A stretch of DNA of 64,000 nt from Flavobacterium flavigenum (GCF_027111255.2 NZ_CP114285.2:2356001-2420000); one strand, 5' to 3'. Counted from the stretch's first letter, positions 34,494 through 44,303 are shown. Made by a program: numbers and translations. The notes: generated by a model from the letters alone, not told the origin.

Positions 34494-34594
34494 GTATAAG
34501 GGATGGAAATGGCATCCTTTTCTTTTCCTTCTTTTAGGAAAAGAAAAGATATAATGGATAGCCTCCCGTAGTTATCGGGACAAGCATATGCCCA
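34494..34594 (+). repeat. GCGTGAGGGAT structured repeat, copy E
   Basis: It starts GTATAAGGGATGGAAATGGC and ends GCATATGCCC. The closing stem GTATA/TATGC keeps pairing through A-U pairs and one wobble. The inner hairpin CTTTTCTTTTCC/GGAAAAGAAAAG differs from copy D by matched changes. It lies in the 321-bp gap between the OLD-like pseudogene and the toxin gene, which holds little else. Confidence 0.8.
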
Positions 34595-34627
34595 AACAGT
34601 AAAAATTAGATGCAAAGTATTTTCAAT

Positions 34628-34658
34628 AAAAAAGGCTGACCTTTCGGACAACCTTTTA
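34628..34658 (-). terminator. Intrinsic terminator of the toxin-antitoxin operon
   Basis: On the minus strand AAAAGGTTGTCC pairs with GGTCAGCCTTTT (two mismatches) around a short loop, followed by T-rich DNA, just downstream of the toxin stop. Confidence 0.75.
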
Positions 34659-34670
34659 GAATTATTTGGA

Positions 34671-34988
34671 TTATTTTGTTCTTTTAATTTTTGCCGGATT
34701 TTGTCTGGTATCAAAAACATCAGCAATCATTATGAGTTTTTGTTTGGAATCGATGAAGTAAATTATTTTATAATTATCGCAAATTAAATATCTATATTCA
34801 TTTTCTCTGTCGAGCAATAATTCTTCAACTTGAGTAATTTCAGGATGCGAAAGTATTTTTTTGGATTCAAGAATGATTTTCTCAATTACATTTTTTGCAA
34901 CTTGTAAACTTGCGTTTTCAATGTAATATTCAAAAATTTTGTCTAACTCCCTTTCTGCAAAATCGGACCAGATTACTCTAAAAGCCAT
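34671..34988 (-). CDS. RelE/ParE-family toxin
   Basis: A 105-aa type II toxin of the RelE/ParE superfamily: FRVIWSDFAERELDKIFEYYIEN at the N terminus, then EYRYLICDNYKIIYFID and the C-terminal VFDTRQNPAKI. RelE-type proteins cut ribosome-bound mRNA, whereas ParE types poison gyrase; the sequence does not decide, though the DTRQNP ending is common in ParE-like members. It starts on the last base of the antitoxin stop, a classic coupled arrangement, and has its own terminator. Confidence 0.88.
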   Translation of the reverse strand: MAFRVIWSDFAERELDKIFEYYIENASLQVAKNVIEKIILESKKILSHPEITQVEELLLDRENEYRYLICDNYKIIYFIDSKQKLIMIADVFDTRQNPAKIKRTK

Positions 34989-35209
34989 TATTTGTATTTC
35001 GATAAAAGCTCTTCACTGGTCTTGAATTTACCACTTTTAAAGTCATTTTCTGACTGGTCGATTCTTGAATTTAATTCAGCAACAGACATCGGTTTTGTGT
35101 TTTTCTGTATTTTACTTTTCAGCAAATTTTCGAACTGAGAAACTAATTCTTCGCTTTGAAGTTTTAGAAACTCTTGTACAAATTCTATTTTTCTGGTTTG
35201 CAAATCCAT
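34988..35209 (-). CDS. Antitoxin of the RelE/ParE pair
   Basis: A 73-aa helical acidic protein upstream of and overlapping the toxin gene. MDLQTRKIEFVQEFLKLQSEELVSQFENLL forms a long amphipathic helix and the tail (PMSVAELNSRIDQSENDFKSGKFKTSEELL) is the typical toxin-wrapping region of flavobacterial antitoxins. It has no clear DNA-binding motif, so autoregulation is uncertain. It is expected to neutralise the neighbouring toxin. Confidence 0.82.
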   Translation of the reverse strand: MDLQTRKIEFVQEFLKLQSEELVSQFENLLKSKIQKNTKPMSVAELNSRIDQSENDFKSGKFKTSEELLSKYK

Positions 35210-35254
35210 AGCATTATATTTTATTCAAAAATACAAATTATTTTATAAAGGTGT

Positions 35255-37687
35255 TTATTCCACTTTTACAATTACTGTATTTGACATTCCATTTACAGAA
35301 GAAGCGGTTAACTGAATATTTTCCTTCTTCCCGTTTGACTGAATGATGGCGATACATTTACCATTGTATACTTTATAAGATGACGCTTTAAAAGAATCCA
35401 GATTGGCCTGATAACCGTTGTCAAGCCCAACCAGTTTTCCTCCGCCGGTTACTTCAAAATCGATTTTATGATCGGCATTCGGAATTAGATTGCCGTCTTT
35501 GTCAACTATAGAAACTGTTACGTAAACCAAATCGTAAGTATCGTTGTTGATCGTGGCTTTATCTGCCTGTAATGCTATTTTTGAAGCTGCTCCAGCCGTG
35601 TGGATTTCCTTTTCCAACACTACTTTTCCGTTCTTTCTGGAAATAGCTTTTAGCGTTCCCGGTTCGAATTTTACGCGCCATGAAATATGCAAATCGTCAT
35701 TCTGTTTTGCTTTTTTACCCAATGATTTTCCGTTCAGGAACAATTCGACTTCATCCGCATTGTTGTAGTATGCCCAAACGTCAACTTCCTGATCTTTTTG
35801 CCAGTTCCAGTGCGGGAAAATGTGCAAAACAGGTTTCTTCGACCATTCGCTTTGGTACATATAATAAACATCTTTTGGAAGTCCCGCCAAATCGATGATT
35901 CCGAAATACGAACTGCGCGCCGGAAATGGATACGGATCGGGTTCACCTATATAATCAAAACCAGTCCACACAAAAGTACCTGCAATGAAATCGGAGTTTT
36001 TTATCGCTTTCCAGGTTTCTTCGTGCGTAGAACCCCAAAATGATTTTACATTATCGTAAGCCGAAACTGTCCAGTCTGCATTTCCATCAAATTCAGCTCC
36101 GTACTTAACGGGCCATGCCTTAATCACATCCGCAGGCTGGTCGTAATGTCCACGGGTTTCGAGAGCCGAAACAGTCTCAGAAGCAATTATTTTCTGCCCC
36201 TTGAAACGCGCTGGAAAGGTACCGTAATCTTCGTGTTTGTAATTGAATCCCAATAAATCCAAAGCACCTGACTGATAAATAAAATTCTTCTCCGGAACAT
36301 TCTCGGTCAAAGCAGAAGTTACAGGGCGAGTGGTATCCAGATTTTTTACAATTTGCGCCAATTCTTTCGTAATCGCAATTCCGGTGCTGTCAAATTGTTC
36401 ACGGATTTCGTTCCCAATGCTCCACATCATCACCGACGGATAGTTGCGGTCTCTCAAAATTAAATCTTCTAAATCTCTTTTGTACCAGGCATCCCATTCT
36501 TTATGAGCATCATTTTTCACTTTTGCTTTTTTCCAAACATCAAATGCCTCGTCCTGAACGATGAAACCCATTTCATCACACAACTGCATCATTTCTAAAG
36601 AATGCGGATTGTGTGACATTCTGATAGCATTACAGCCCATTTCTTTCAGCAAAGTCAGTTTTCTGCGAACGGCGTGAATGTTTTCTACCGACCCCAAAGC
36701 ACCGTTGTCGTGATGCAGGCAGACTCCGTATATTTTGGTTGGTTTTCCGTTTAAAGAAAATCCTTTTTCGGCATCAAAAGAAAAAAATCGAATTCCTAAT
36801 GGTGTTTCATAAGTATCAACTAATTTTTTATTCTCGTAAATTTTGGTAAGCACTTTATACAAATACGGATTTTCGGTATCCCATAAATTTGGATTTTTCA
36901 CTTCCAGATTATGTATTTTTTTAGAATTGGCATTTGCAGCTATTTTTTCTGTTGACACTGCGTTGGCTACTTCTTTATTTTTAGCATTTACAATAGAGGT
37001 AACGAATTTGAATTCTTTTTCAGTATTTGCTTTATTTTCTATAGTTACTTCAAAATGTACCGATGCTTTTTCTTTACTGATTTTGGGAGTGGTTACATAA
37101 GTTCCCCAATGTGCTACGTGCAATTTTTCTACAGCCACCAAACGTACATTTCTATAAATTCCGGAACCGGTGTACCATCTTGAATTAGGCTGTGCATCGT
37201 TATCGACTTTTACGGCAATTACATTTTCTTGTTTTCCGAAATGCAGATAAGGCGTCATCTCATAAGCAAAAGAAATGTATCCACTAGGACGAATTCCCAG
37301 CGAATGGCCGTTAATGAACACTTCGCTGTTTTTGAAAACACCATCAAATTCTATCGAAATGGTTTTGTTTACCCAATTTTCAGGTAATGTAAATGTTTTG
37401 CGGTACCAGCCTTTTCCAGCCGGCAAAAATCCTTGCTTAGTTCCTGTTTTTAAATCTTTATTGAATGCACCTTCGATACTCCAGTCGTGAGGCAATTGCA
37501 AGGTTCTCCAATCGGCAGTGCTAAAATCAGCATTGACTGCCTGTGGATAATCACCTAATTTGAAGTTCCAGTTTTTGTTGAAATCTTCGACGATTCTGGC
37601 TTTTTTGCCTTGTGCGAAACTTGCCGTTGAAAACAGTATTGTTAAAGCGATTGCAATTTTTTGTAAAACATTTTTATGTTTGTTCAT
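35255..37687 (-). CDS. GH2 glycoside hydrolase (beta-galactosidase-like), secreted
   Basis: An 810-aa exported GH2 enzyme with a signal peptide (1-25). Jelly-roll domain (about 40-190), immunoglobulin-like domain (195-300), TIM barrel (from about 300), and two C-terminal beta domains (DUF4982-type and an invasin-like Ig fold). The acid/base is E427 in MMWSIGNEIRE and the nucleophile E504 in IIASETVSA. Retaining GH2 enzymes of this architecture are mostly beta-galactosidases or beta-glucuronidases; substrate is undecided. It is the downstream end of the carbohydrate cluster. Confidence 0.92.
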   Translation of the reverse strand: MNKHKNVLQKIAIALTILFSTASFAQGKKARIVEDFNKNWNFKLGDYPQAVNADFSTADWRTLQLPHDWSIEGAFNKDLKTGTKQGFLPAGKGWYRKTFTLPENWVNKTISIEFDGVFKNSEVFINGHSLGIRPSGYISFAYEMTPYLHFGKQENVIAVKVDNDAQPNSRWYTGSGIYRNVRLVAVEKLHVAHWGTYVTTPKISKEKASVHFEVTIENKANTEKEFKFVTSIVNAKNKEVANAVSTEKIAANANSKKIHNLEVKNPNLWDTENPYLYKVLTKIYENKKLVDTYETPLGIRFFSFDAEKGFSLNGKPTKIYGVCLHHDNGALGSVENIHAVRRKLTLLKEMGCNAIRMSHNPHSLEMMQLCDEMGFIVQDEAFDVWKKAKVKNDAHKEWDAWYKRDLEDLILRDRNYPSVMMWSIGNEIREQFDSTGIAITKELAQIVKNLDTTRPVTSALTENVPEKNFIYQSGALDLLGFNYKHEDYGTFPARFKGQKIIASETVSALETRGHYDQPADVIKAWPVKYGAEFDGNADWTVSAYDNVKSFWGSTHEETWKAIKNSDFIAGTFVWTGFDYIGEPDPYPFPARSSYFGIIDLAGLPKDVYYMYQSEWSKKPVLHIFPHWNWQKDQEVDVWAYYNNADEVELFLNGKSLGKKAKQNDDLHISWRVKFEPGTLKAISRKNGKVVLEKEIHTAGAASKIALQADKATINNDTYDLVYVTVSIVDKDGNLIPNADHKIDFEVTGGGKLVGLDNGYQANLDSFKASSYKVYNGKCIAIIQSNGKKENIQLTASSVNGMSNTVIVKVE

Positions 37688-37701
37688 AAGCTTATTTTTT
37701 C

Positions 37702-37761
37702 ACCGCAAATTCGCAAATTATTAATCCAAATTGGGAAAAATAAAATTTGCGAATTTGCGGT
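37702..37761. repeat. Inverted repeat ACCGCAAATTCGCAAATT
   Basis: A perfect 18-bp inverted repeat (37702-37719 and 37744-37761) in the gap between the two GH2 genes. It belongs to the CACAAATT/GCAAATT type of dispersed repeat found at several gene ends here. Confidence 0.75.
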
Positions 37762-37771
37762 CATTTTAATT

Positions 37772-40700
37772 TTATTGAAACTCGAAATTATCCAGGAATA
37801 ACCCTTTCAAATCATCAGATTCTATTGTTATTTTGTATGTTCCTGCATTGATGTAACCGCCGGAAGTGGTGTTCAAGACTTTCCATTTTTCAGTGGCGGA
37901 CGGAAACTCGATAGTGTCATTTCGCATCATGATTCCGTAGGCGTCTTCCATTTTGAATTTGACTTTCAACGGAGTTTCGTTTCGGTTCATAAAACGGAAA
38001 CGCATCAGATAAATTCCTGCCACTCCAGGTTTTACCTCAAATTCAATACTATTTTTTGCCTTTTGGGTAAACTCAATATAATCAGCTTTTTTGAAATTTC
38101 CTTTTTCGATTCCGGCTCCGGTTGTTTTTGCTTTTTCAGCTTCGATTAAAACAACAGGTCTTGAATCGTCTTTTTCGCCCATATCGTAAGTTGGAACAAC
38201 GGCAATAGTGTTGTTTTCAAAAAACAGTTTTTCTCCTTTCTTAACTTTTTTATGGAAAACAGAAAATTCAACTCCATTCGAATTTTTAGCCACTTCAGCC
38301 ATTTTTTTATAACCCGAAATCGAATCTTTGGATTTACTGAATAGATATATTTCCGAATCTTCTTTGATTGTAACTGAACCCGAAACTTTAGAACGATTGG
38401 AAAATATCAAATAATCCGCTCCAAAAACTTCTGAAGGTAATTGTGTAAAAACAACTTCAGCATCTGAATATTGTTTAGAATTAATATCCAGCCAAGAACT
38501 TACTCCATTGGCTGATTTATCATAATAATCTCTAACAAAATCTTGAATGTTTCTTGGCGAAGCCAAAGCTCCTTTAACCGTTTTGTTTTTGGTCGCAATG
38601 GCAATTGCCGAAATAATCGCCTGACCTGCTTTTACATTCGGGAATGAAATCTTGATTTTTCCGTTTTTGCTTTTTACGACAAAAGTTTTCTTCAAAGCAA
38701 CATCGTGACCAACTTCTGACCAAATATCCAAATCTTTCAGCACAATATTGTCATTAATAGCTACATCAAACAAACGCCATCCTTTGCAATCCATTCCGCC
38801 ACCGGTTCCGTACCAAGGTTCGGTGAAATACAATTCAACCAAATATTCACCATCGGGAGCCGGAAACTCGTAACGCAATTTGTCCATTCCGTATCTGAAA
38901 TTTTGAAATAATTCTTGTTCTTTTGTTCCTGAAATCAGGTCGAATGTTTTTCTTTGGCTTCCATAAAAATCAGGCAATTGTTTGAAACCGTCTGTCCATG
39001 ACAAAGAACCCCAGGTGTCCTCTCCACTTTTATGAACATCAGCATCCCAAGTACTCCATAACGAATCTGTAATAGCTGCACCACCACAATTCACTCGGTA
39101 AATATAATTGTAGCCTTTTTGAGGTTGCAACAAAGTTTCTTTTTGGGTTTCCAATGCTTTAAAATTGGGTGCTTTTGGCAAACTGTTCAATACGATATAA
39201 TCTTTGGCAACCGCTTTTCCGTTTACATAACCCACGGCATACAAAACATTGTATTGAATATTGACATTATTAAACTGAAAATGCTGTCCGATTCCCGGAT
39301 TTTTTAGTTTTCCTAATGACAATTTATTGACATCATTGAATAATTCGACTTCATCACAATTCGAATAGATATCGATTCCGTTTTTGATTCCTGCAGATTC
39401 CCAACGACTCGGCCAGGTGTGTGAAACGATATAGACCATCGGATTGGTTTTGTTCGAAACGTAATTGGCTCTGTACATATAATACGCATCCAAAGGTTCT
39501 CCCCAAATACTAAAAAGTCCTTTGTAATTGACTGGTCCCACTTTGTCAATGTCCCTGAATCCTTCTCCGTTCTGAACACGTCCCGGATTTTCGTGCGAAG
39601 CAAAAAGCCAGTTAAATTGTCCTGCGATTTTATCTTTTACGGATTCGGCTTCACGGACTTTGATTTCCATTAATTGTGAAAAACGGTTTTCGCTCAAAGT
39701 TCCTTTTTGATCAAATTCACCCTCGGTGTGCAGGTCATGTGAACGCCAGGCTCCGTATTCACCGTTTAATAATTGCGTGCTCATTTCAACATCGTAATTG
39801 TACGGATCGCCACCATAAGTTCCCGACCAGTTTTGAACGACATTCCAGTCGGTTCCTTCTCCACCGTTGCAGGTTGTCACGATGCGCTGTTGCGCTGACA
39901 TCGGATCCATTTCGCGGATGATTTGGGTACATTCTTCGGCAAATGCTGCCGGAATGGTGCTTTCGTTTTGCAATCCCCACATTACGACTGACGCATTGTT
40001 TCGGCGTTCTTTGATCCATTCGCGTAATAAGGTTTTGAAATTTTCTTTGAATTCCGGCGTGTCGTACCAGATATGTGCCGAAAACTGACTCCAGAACAGG
40101 ATTCCGTTTTGGTCCAGTTCTTCCTGATATTTTAAATTATGAGGTTGGTGCGCTTCGCGAAAAGCATTGAATCCTGCTCCTTTAATTTGTTCAATTCTCG
40201 AATGAATCTGTTCATCTGAAAACGAATGGCTATTCCCGATCAAATGTTCGTATTCGCAGGTTCCGTTGATGAATAAAGGTTCGTCATTAATAAAAAAGCG
40301 ATTGTCTTTTCCATCACGGCTCATCGGCCAGCTTACCCAACGGATTCCATAAGGTGTTTTTAGTTCGTCTATTTTTTTTCCGTTCTCCCAAATTGTCGTA
40401 ACCAATTGGTACAAATATGGGTCTTTAGGCGACCATAATTTAGGATTTGCAATCTCTGGAAGTGTTTGTGCTATTTGTTTTATTTCACCTGAAGTGTTTT
40501 TGATATCAGTTTTTACACTAACAACTTTCTTTCTGCTTTTATCGAAAAGAGTGTTTTCGATAGTTAGATTTCGGTTTGCATTGCCGTAGTTTTTAATTTC
40601 GGTTGTGATATTCAGAATGGCCTTTTGTTTGGAAGTTGCTTTGTCATTCCAAATGTGAATCCCGAAAGGTTCGATTCGAACATCATTTGTAACGACCAAA

Positions 40701-41281
40701 GTCACAGGTCTGAAAATCCCCATTGGCTGAGAGCCTTCGGAGAATCCCCATTCGCCAGAACAGCCACCGCAAACCCAAGGCAAGTCGGCAATGAATGATG
40801 GATGTGAAGCTTTTACAATTACGTTATTTTCTTTTTCGAAAGAAACGGCTTTTGTAATATCGACGGTAAAAGTGGTTCTTCCGCCTTTGTGTTCGCCTAC
40901 TTTTTTGCCGTTGACCCAAACTGTGGCATACGAACTTACGCCTTCAAAAAAAAGGAATAATTGTTTTCCCTGGTCTTTTTTATCTAAAACCAGCCTTTTG
41001 TGATACCAGGCAGTTCCGTGTAAGTTCCCGTGTTTGGTTCTTAGAAAACCGTAATACTGATCCCAGTTGTGTGGTACGTTTACTTTTTGCCATTGTGCAT
41101 CGACTTTTGGATTTTGCACAAAAGTTTCTTCCTTTTCGGGAAGCTGATTTAAAACAATGGTTTCCCAAGAGGAATTCAGCGAAACTTCTTTACGAAACTT
41201 CGCCGGTTCCTTTTTGCTTTGACTCCATGTGAAGCAAGCACCTACAAAAAAACAAAAAATAAAAAAAACTATTTTCTTCAT
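37772..41281 (-). CDS. Large GH2 hydrolase with malectin-like domain
   Basis: A 1169-aa exported GH2 enzyme (signal peptide about 1-20). The sugar-binding domain and Ig-like domain precede a TIM barrel with acid/base E440 (VVMWGLQNEST) and probable nucleophile E508 (LLNGEYGAW). After the barrel come a malectin-like domain (roughly 720-880; DGEYLVELYFTEPWYG) and a C-terminal carbohydrate-binding-like beta sandwich (near 1050-1169; YIEFTQKAKNSIEFEVKPGVAGIYLMRF). It is well over the usual GH2 length because of these added binding domains. The glycan target is unknown. A 90-bp spacer separates it from the smaller GH2 gene. Confidence 0.9.
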   Translation of the reverse strand: MKKIVFFIFCFFVGACFTWSQSKKEPAKFRKEVSLNSSWETIVLNQLPEKEETFVQNPKVDAQWQKVNVPHNWDQYYGFLRTKHGNLHGTAWYHKRLVLDKKDQGKQLFLFFEGVSSYATVWVNGKKVGEHKGGRTTFTVDITKAVSFEKENNVIVKASHPSFIADLPWVCGGCSGEWGFSEGSQPMGIFRPVTLVVTNDVRIEPFGIHIWNDKATSKQKAILNITTEIKNYGNANRNLTIENTLFDKSRKKVVSVKTDIKNTSGEIKQIAQTLPEIANPKLWSPKDPYLYQLVTTIWENGKKIDELKTPYGIRWVSWPMSRDGKDNRFFINDEPLFINGTCEYEHLIGNSHSFSDEQIHSRIEQIKGAGFNAFREAHQPHNLKYQEELDQNGILFWSQFSAHIWYDTPEFKENFKTLLREWIKERRNNASVVMWGLQNESTIPAAFAEECTQIIREMDPMSAQQRIVTTCNGGEGTDWNVVQNWSGTYGGDPYNYDVEMSTQLLNGEYGAWRSHDLHTEGEFDQKGTLSENRFSQLMEIKVREAESVKDKIAGQFNWLFASHENPGRVQNGEGFRDIDKVGPVNYKGLFSIWGEPLDAYYMYRANYVSNKTNPMVYIVSHTWPSRWESAGIKNGIDIYSNCDEVELFNDVNKLSLGKLKNPGIGQHFQFNNVNIQYNVLYAVGYVNGKAVAKDYIVLNSLPKAPNFKALETQKETLLQPQKGYNYIYRVNCGGAAITDSLWSTWDADVHKSGEDTWGSLSWTDGFKQLPDFYGSQRKTFDLISGTKEQELFQNFRYGMDKLRYEFPAPDGEYLVELYFTEPWYGTGGGMDCKGWRLFDVAINDNIVLKDLDIWSEVGHDVALKKTFVVKSKNGKIKISFPNVKAGQAIISAIAIATKNKTVKGALASPRNIQDFVRDYYDKSANGVSSWLDINSKQYSDAEVVFTQLPSEVFGADYLIFSNRSKVSGSVTIKEDSEIYLFSKSKDSISGYKKMAEVAKNSNGVEFSVFHKKVKKGEKLFFENNTIAVVPTYDMGEKDDSRPVVLIEAEKAKTTGAGIEKGNFKKADYIEFTQKAKNSIEFEVKPGVAGIYLMRFRFMNRNETPLKVKFKMEDAYGIMMRNDTIEFPSATEKWKVLNTTSGGYINAGTYKITIESDDLKGLFLDNFEFQ

Positions 41282-41291
41282 ACTTTATATT

Positions 41292-41323
41292 GAACCATAT
41301 AAGTGATATAAGGTCATTTAAGT
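41292..41323. repeat. ACCATATAAGT repeat, copy 2
   Basis: GAACCATATAAGTGATATAAGG with a further ATTTAAG unit parallels the block at 26784-26816, again just upstream of a minus-strand gene. Confidence 0.6.
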
Positions 41324-41334
41324 TTTTTGGTTTT

Positions 41335-41407
41335 CCTGCAAGGTTTCAAAAACCTTGTAGGTATGCTATTCTAAAATACCTACAAGGTCAGAAAAAGACC
41401 TTGCAGG
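41335..41407. repeat. CCTGCAAGG palindromic repeat
   Basis: CCTGCAAGGTTTCAAAAACC, continuing TTGTAGGT, is followed by an inverted ACCTACAAGGTC...GACCTTGCAGG, making nested palindromes. Related units lie at 41527-41556, 55877-55905 and 56044-56070. Confidence 0.75.
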
Positions 41408-41433
41408 AAGACTAAATTTCATTGTACCTCTTC

Positions 41434-41513
41434 GCGTGAGGGATGGCAGTGGAGCTCTCCCGATTTTTCATCGGGAAGCGGGAACGTACAGCCCGACCCA
41501 CAGGGACACGCCC
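41434..41513 (+). repeat. GCGTGAGGGAT structured repeat, copy C
   Basis: It starts GCGTGAGGGATGGCAGTGGA and ends GGGACACGCCC; GCGTG pairs with CACGC. The inner hairpin is CCCGAT/ATCGGG, then ACAGCCCGACCC. It is antisense to the flanking genes. Confidence 0.82.
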
Positions 41514-41526
41514 AAAAACTTATCTA

Positions 41527-41556
41527 ATACCTACAAGGTTTTGGAAAACTTGCAGG
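41527..41556. repeat. CCTGCAAGG palindromic repeat
   Basis: ATACCTACAAGGTTTTGGAA, then AACTTGCAGGA: another hairpin of the CCTGCAAGG family, immediately downstream of the GH67N-like gene. Confidence 0.65.
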
Positions 41557-41564
41557 ACATCTCA

Positions 41565-44303
41565 TTAATAAAACAACCAGTCTATTGCTCCTTTTTCGCC
41601 GGCATCGATGTAACCTACATCACGTGGCGTAACGGTTTGATTGGCGTCTATGAATCCTAAAATCAATACCCGACCTTTGCCTAAATCCAGTTTGTTTTCA
41701 CCGGGCTGGAAGGTGTAGGTGTGAATGTTTATTCTTGGCAATTCTTTTAAATTCATGGCACTTGCCAGGATAACTTCGGCCTGACCGTGTGCATTTCCGG
41801 CTGCGTCTGTCTCTAAACTTGGCGGGAATAAGAATCTTTTCTGGTCACTGTTGAAATAACCTACCACAAGTTTTACGGCTTTTGTATTTTTGAATTTCAG
41901 GTGTGTTCCGTTTTCGTTTTGACTTGTTTCTTCGAAAGCGATTCCTTTTAGGTTCTGTAATTCAGGAGCTATTTTTGTCAGTTCTGAAATCGGTGTTCCG
42001 TACACTTTTGTTCCATTTTTGACTGCATAAGTTCCTTTGGTTTCGCTTAACAAAGTTACCTCAACAGGCTGCCACGGCTTGCCTTCCTTGGTTGCAATTT
42101 TACCATCTTTGGATGATTTCAGCAATTCTAAATTACGTTTAAAATTGGCTAATTCTCTTTCGTAATGCGGTAATAATTCGGCCCAGGTTTTGTTGTTTCC
42201 GTCGTCTCCGCCAATCGGGATTCGGCGTTGTGCTGTCTGCATGCTGTTCGCGTACAGATAACTGTCTTTTGTTAAATTGACCAATAATTCGTAATGCTTT
42301 ATACTTTCTTCGAGATGCGGAAGCGCTTTGTCTAAATCGGAAATTTCGTTGGAATAACTGTATCGTAAAACCAATAAGGCGGCTTTTACTTTCTCTGAGA
42401 AGAAATCGGCGAAGGCTTTGTACGCGTGCATATCGTTTTTAAGACGCTCAAATTCTTCTTTGTCTTTTGTAACTTTTGGCTCTGCTTTATCAATGGCTTC
42501 AACAGCTAATTTTCCGTGTTGGGTGATTTCGGCGATGATTTGTGTTGGCGTTTCTCCAATGTGAAGTTCTTTGTTCCACTCTTTCTTGGCATATTCCAAA
42601 AGCAATTCGCCGACAGGTCCGCAAGATTCGTGGAATCCCGGATATACTCTCCATTTAGCCGGGTTTACCAATTGGCTTTCGAACATTCCTAATAATAAGG
42701 TTTGACGATTTCCTTCGGTAATTCCGAATCTACGTAATGTTTTTGGAGCAATTTCTCCAGACTCATCATAGGCTTTTTGAATGTTATTGGCTGCTTCTAA
42801 ATCGGTTCCAAATTTTGCTGCCAAATCATTATCCCAAAATTTAATTTCTTCATTTCGGTCTCTTTTACTATCCCAGGCATATCTTGCCCAAGCTTTATAC
42901 CAAATCCAGTCACGATCCATTTCTAATAATCGCTCGCCTGTTTTGGTTTTGTCTGCCGTGTAAGGCCAGTCCCAATAGGATGCCTGTGGGTAAAGGTGTA
43001 GTGCGTTGGCGCCGTGAATATTGTGCATTGCCTTAACTGTTTTCTGGATAAAATCTGGCGAACCGTAACGGAAAGGCTCCAAATTGGCTAAAATATGAAC
43101 GTTTTCAATGTGAATTGACCCTAAAGAACTCAATTGTCTATGTGTTTCTGTCCAGGGACCGCGTGGCTCATACGTTGTCAGGGATTCGCCATTGTACTTG
43201 CTCATCGTGTATAAATTTTTATATACAGGCAAGGCTTTTGCCATTACGGCAGGTGCATCAGTATCGTGCGAGCGCAGGATAATTGGCGGTTCTTCGGTCT
43301 TTCCTAACGCTTTCATACCGTCCTGAACACCCGGAATAATGGTTTTATTGAACCATTCTACATCATCCTCAATCGTGTTAATGGCTTCTCCCAGACATAC
43401 CAAAAGTCCAACATTTGGATATTTTTCGATAAAGGCTGTGATTGATTTTTTAGTATAATCAGCGATTTCAGGCGTGATTGGACGTGAACGATCTTGTGTT
43501 TTGATGTTGTAATGTTCCGCAAAAGGTTTGGAAACAATAATATTATAGAACATTTGGATTACCCATATTCCTCTTTTATTAGCTTCTACGGTAAGGTAAT
43601 TATAAATTTCTTCGTTCTTTTTGAAATCTTCTTCGCTTACTTCCAATGCAAACGGATAACCTTTCAATTTCACCAATGAAGCAAAAGGATGTCCGTTCCA
43701 TAAATACAAGGAATTCATTCGGTTTTCGACCATCATGTCCAAATACTTTGTCCAGAGTTTTTTATCATAAAACCAAGGGAAAGTTGCGGGCGTATATGGA
43801 TATTCATAAACATCTCTGCCTGGAAGATAAAACGGTTTTTGCACTCCGATACAGGCGCCTCTCAAAACCATTTCGGGACTGTCTTCGATATTGATTTCTG
43901 ACGGAATTTCGCCTGAAGTTTTGATTCGGTCTGCCAATTCCATTGCGCCGTACAACGCTCCGGTTGCATCGGTTCCTTCTATGTAAATGATATTTTTTTG
44001 CGTGCGGATTTGAAAGCCTTCTTTTTTGATTAGTTTAGAATCATCGATTTTAGCAGATTTGGAATTGGTTTTCCAAAAGTCAGTTCCTTTTTCGCCAATG
44101 ATGATTATTTTGTCTTTTGATTTTTTTAGTTTGTCTGAAGAAGTCACTTTTAGCCCTTTTGCTGATAAGGTTTCTGCTAGTTTTTCTGCTCCATATTTTG
44201 CTCTTGGGGCATTGGCATCACGAACAATGGTAATGTTTTGTGCTGTTGCGAAAGTGGTACATAATCCTAAAAAAAGTAAGCTTAGATATTTCATTGTATT
44301 CAT
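41565..44303 (-). CDS. GH67N-like exo-glycosidase (alpha-glucuronidase/galacturonidase type)
   Basis: A 912-aa exported protein (signal peptide 1-21). The N-terminal part (ITIVRDANAPRAKYGAEKLAETL through GALYGAMELADRI) matches the GH67/GH20-type non-catalytic alpha/beta domain. The central region, with MVENRMNSLYLWNGHPF and LLVCLGEAINTIEDDVEWFN, forms a probable TIM barrel; a helical part follows, then a C-terminal beta domain. Proteins of this architecture in Bacteroidetes are annotated as alpha-glucuronidase or alpha-D-galacturonidase. Catalytic acids are not assigned. It belongs to the minus-strand carbohydrate cluster, downstream of the TIM-barrel isomerase-like gene. Confidence 0.7.
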   Translation of the reverse strand: MNTMKYLSLLFLGLCTTFATAQNITIVRDANAPRAKYGAEKLAETLSAKGLKVTSSDKLKKSKDKIIIIGEKGTDFWKTNSKSAKIDDSKLIKKEGFQIRTQKNIIYIEGTDATGALYGAMELADRIKTSGEIPSEINIEDSPEMVLRGACIGVQKPFYLPGRDVYEYPYTPATFPWFYDKKLWTKYLDMMVENRMNSLYLWNGHPFASLVKLKGYPFALEVSEEDFKKNEEIYNYLTVEANKRGIWVIQMFYNIIVSKPFAEHYNIKTQDRSRPITPEIADYTKKSITAFIEKYPNVGLLVCLGEAINTIEDDVEWFNKTIIPGVQDGMKALGKTEEPPIILRSHDTDAPAVMAKALPVYKNLYTMSKYNGESLTTYEPRGPWTETHRQLSSLGSIHIENVHILANLEPFRYGSPDFIQKTVKAMHNIHGANALHLYPQASYWDWPYTADKTKTGERLLEMDRDWIWYKAWARYAWDSKRDRNEEIKFWDNDLAAKFGTDLEAANNIQKAYDESGEIAPKTLRRFGITEGNRQTLLLGMFESQLVNPAKWRVYPGFHESCGPVGELLLEYAKKEWNKELHIGETPTQIIAEITQHGKLAVEAIDKAEPKVTKDKEEFERLKNDMHAYKAFADFFSEKVKAALLVLRYSYSNEISDLDKALPHLEESIKHYELLVNLTKDSYLYANSMQTAQRRIPIGGDDGNNKTWAELLPHYERELANFKRNLELLKSSKDGKIATKEGKPWQPVEVTLLSETKGTYAVKNGTKVYGTPISELTKIAPELQNLKGIAFEETSQNENGTHLKFKNTKAVKLVVGYFNSDQKRFLFPPSLETDAAGNAHGQAEVILASAMNLKELPRINIHTYTFQPGENKLDLGKGRVLILGFIDANQTVTPRDVGYIDAGEKGAIDWLFY

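Noticed and set aside
41436..41660. Possible 74-aa plus-strand gene
   Set aside because: It overlaps a repeat copy and the antisense of the GH67N-like gene end; no recognisable protein.
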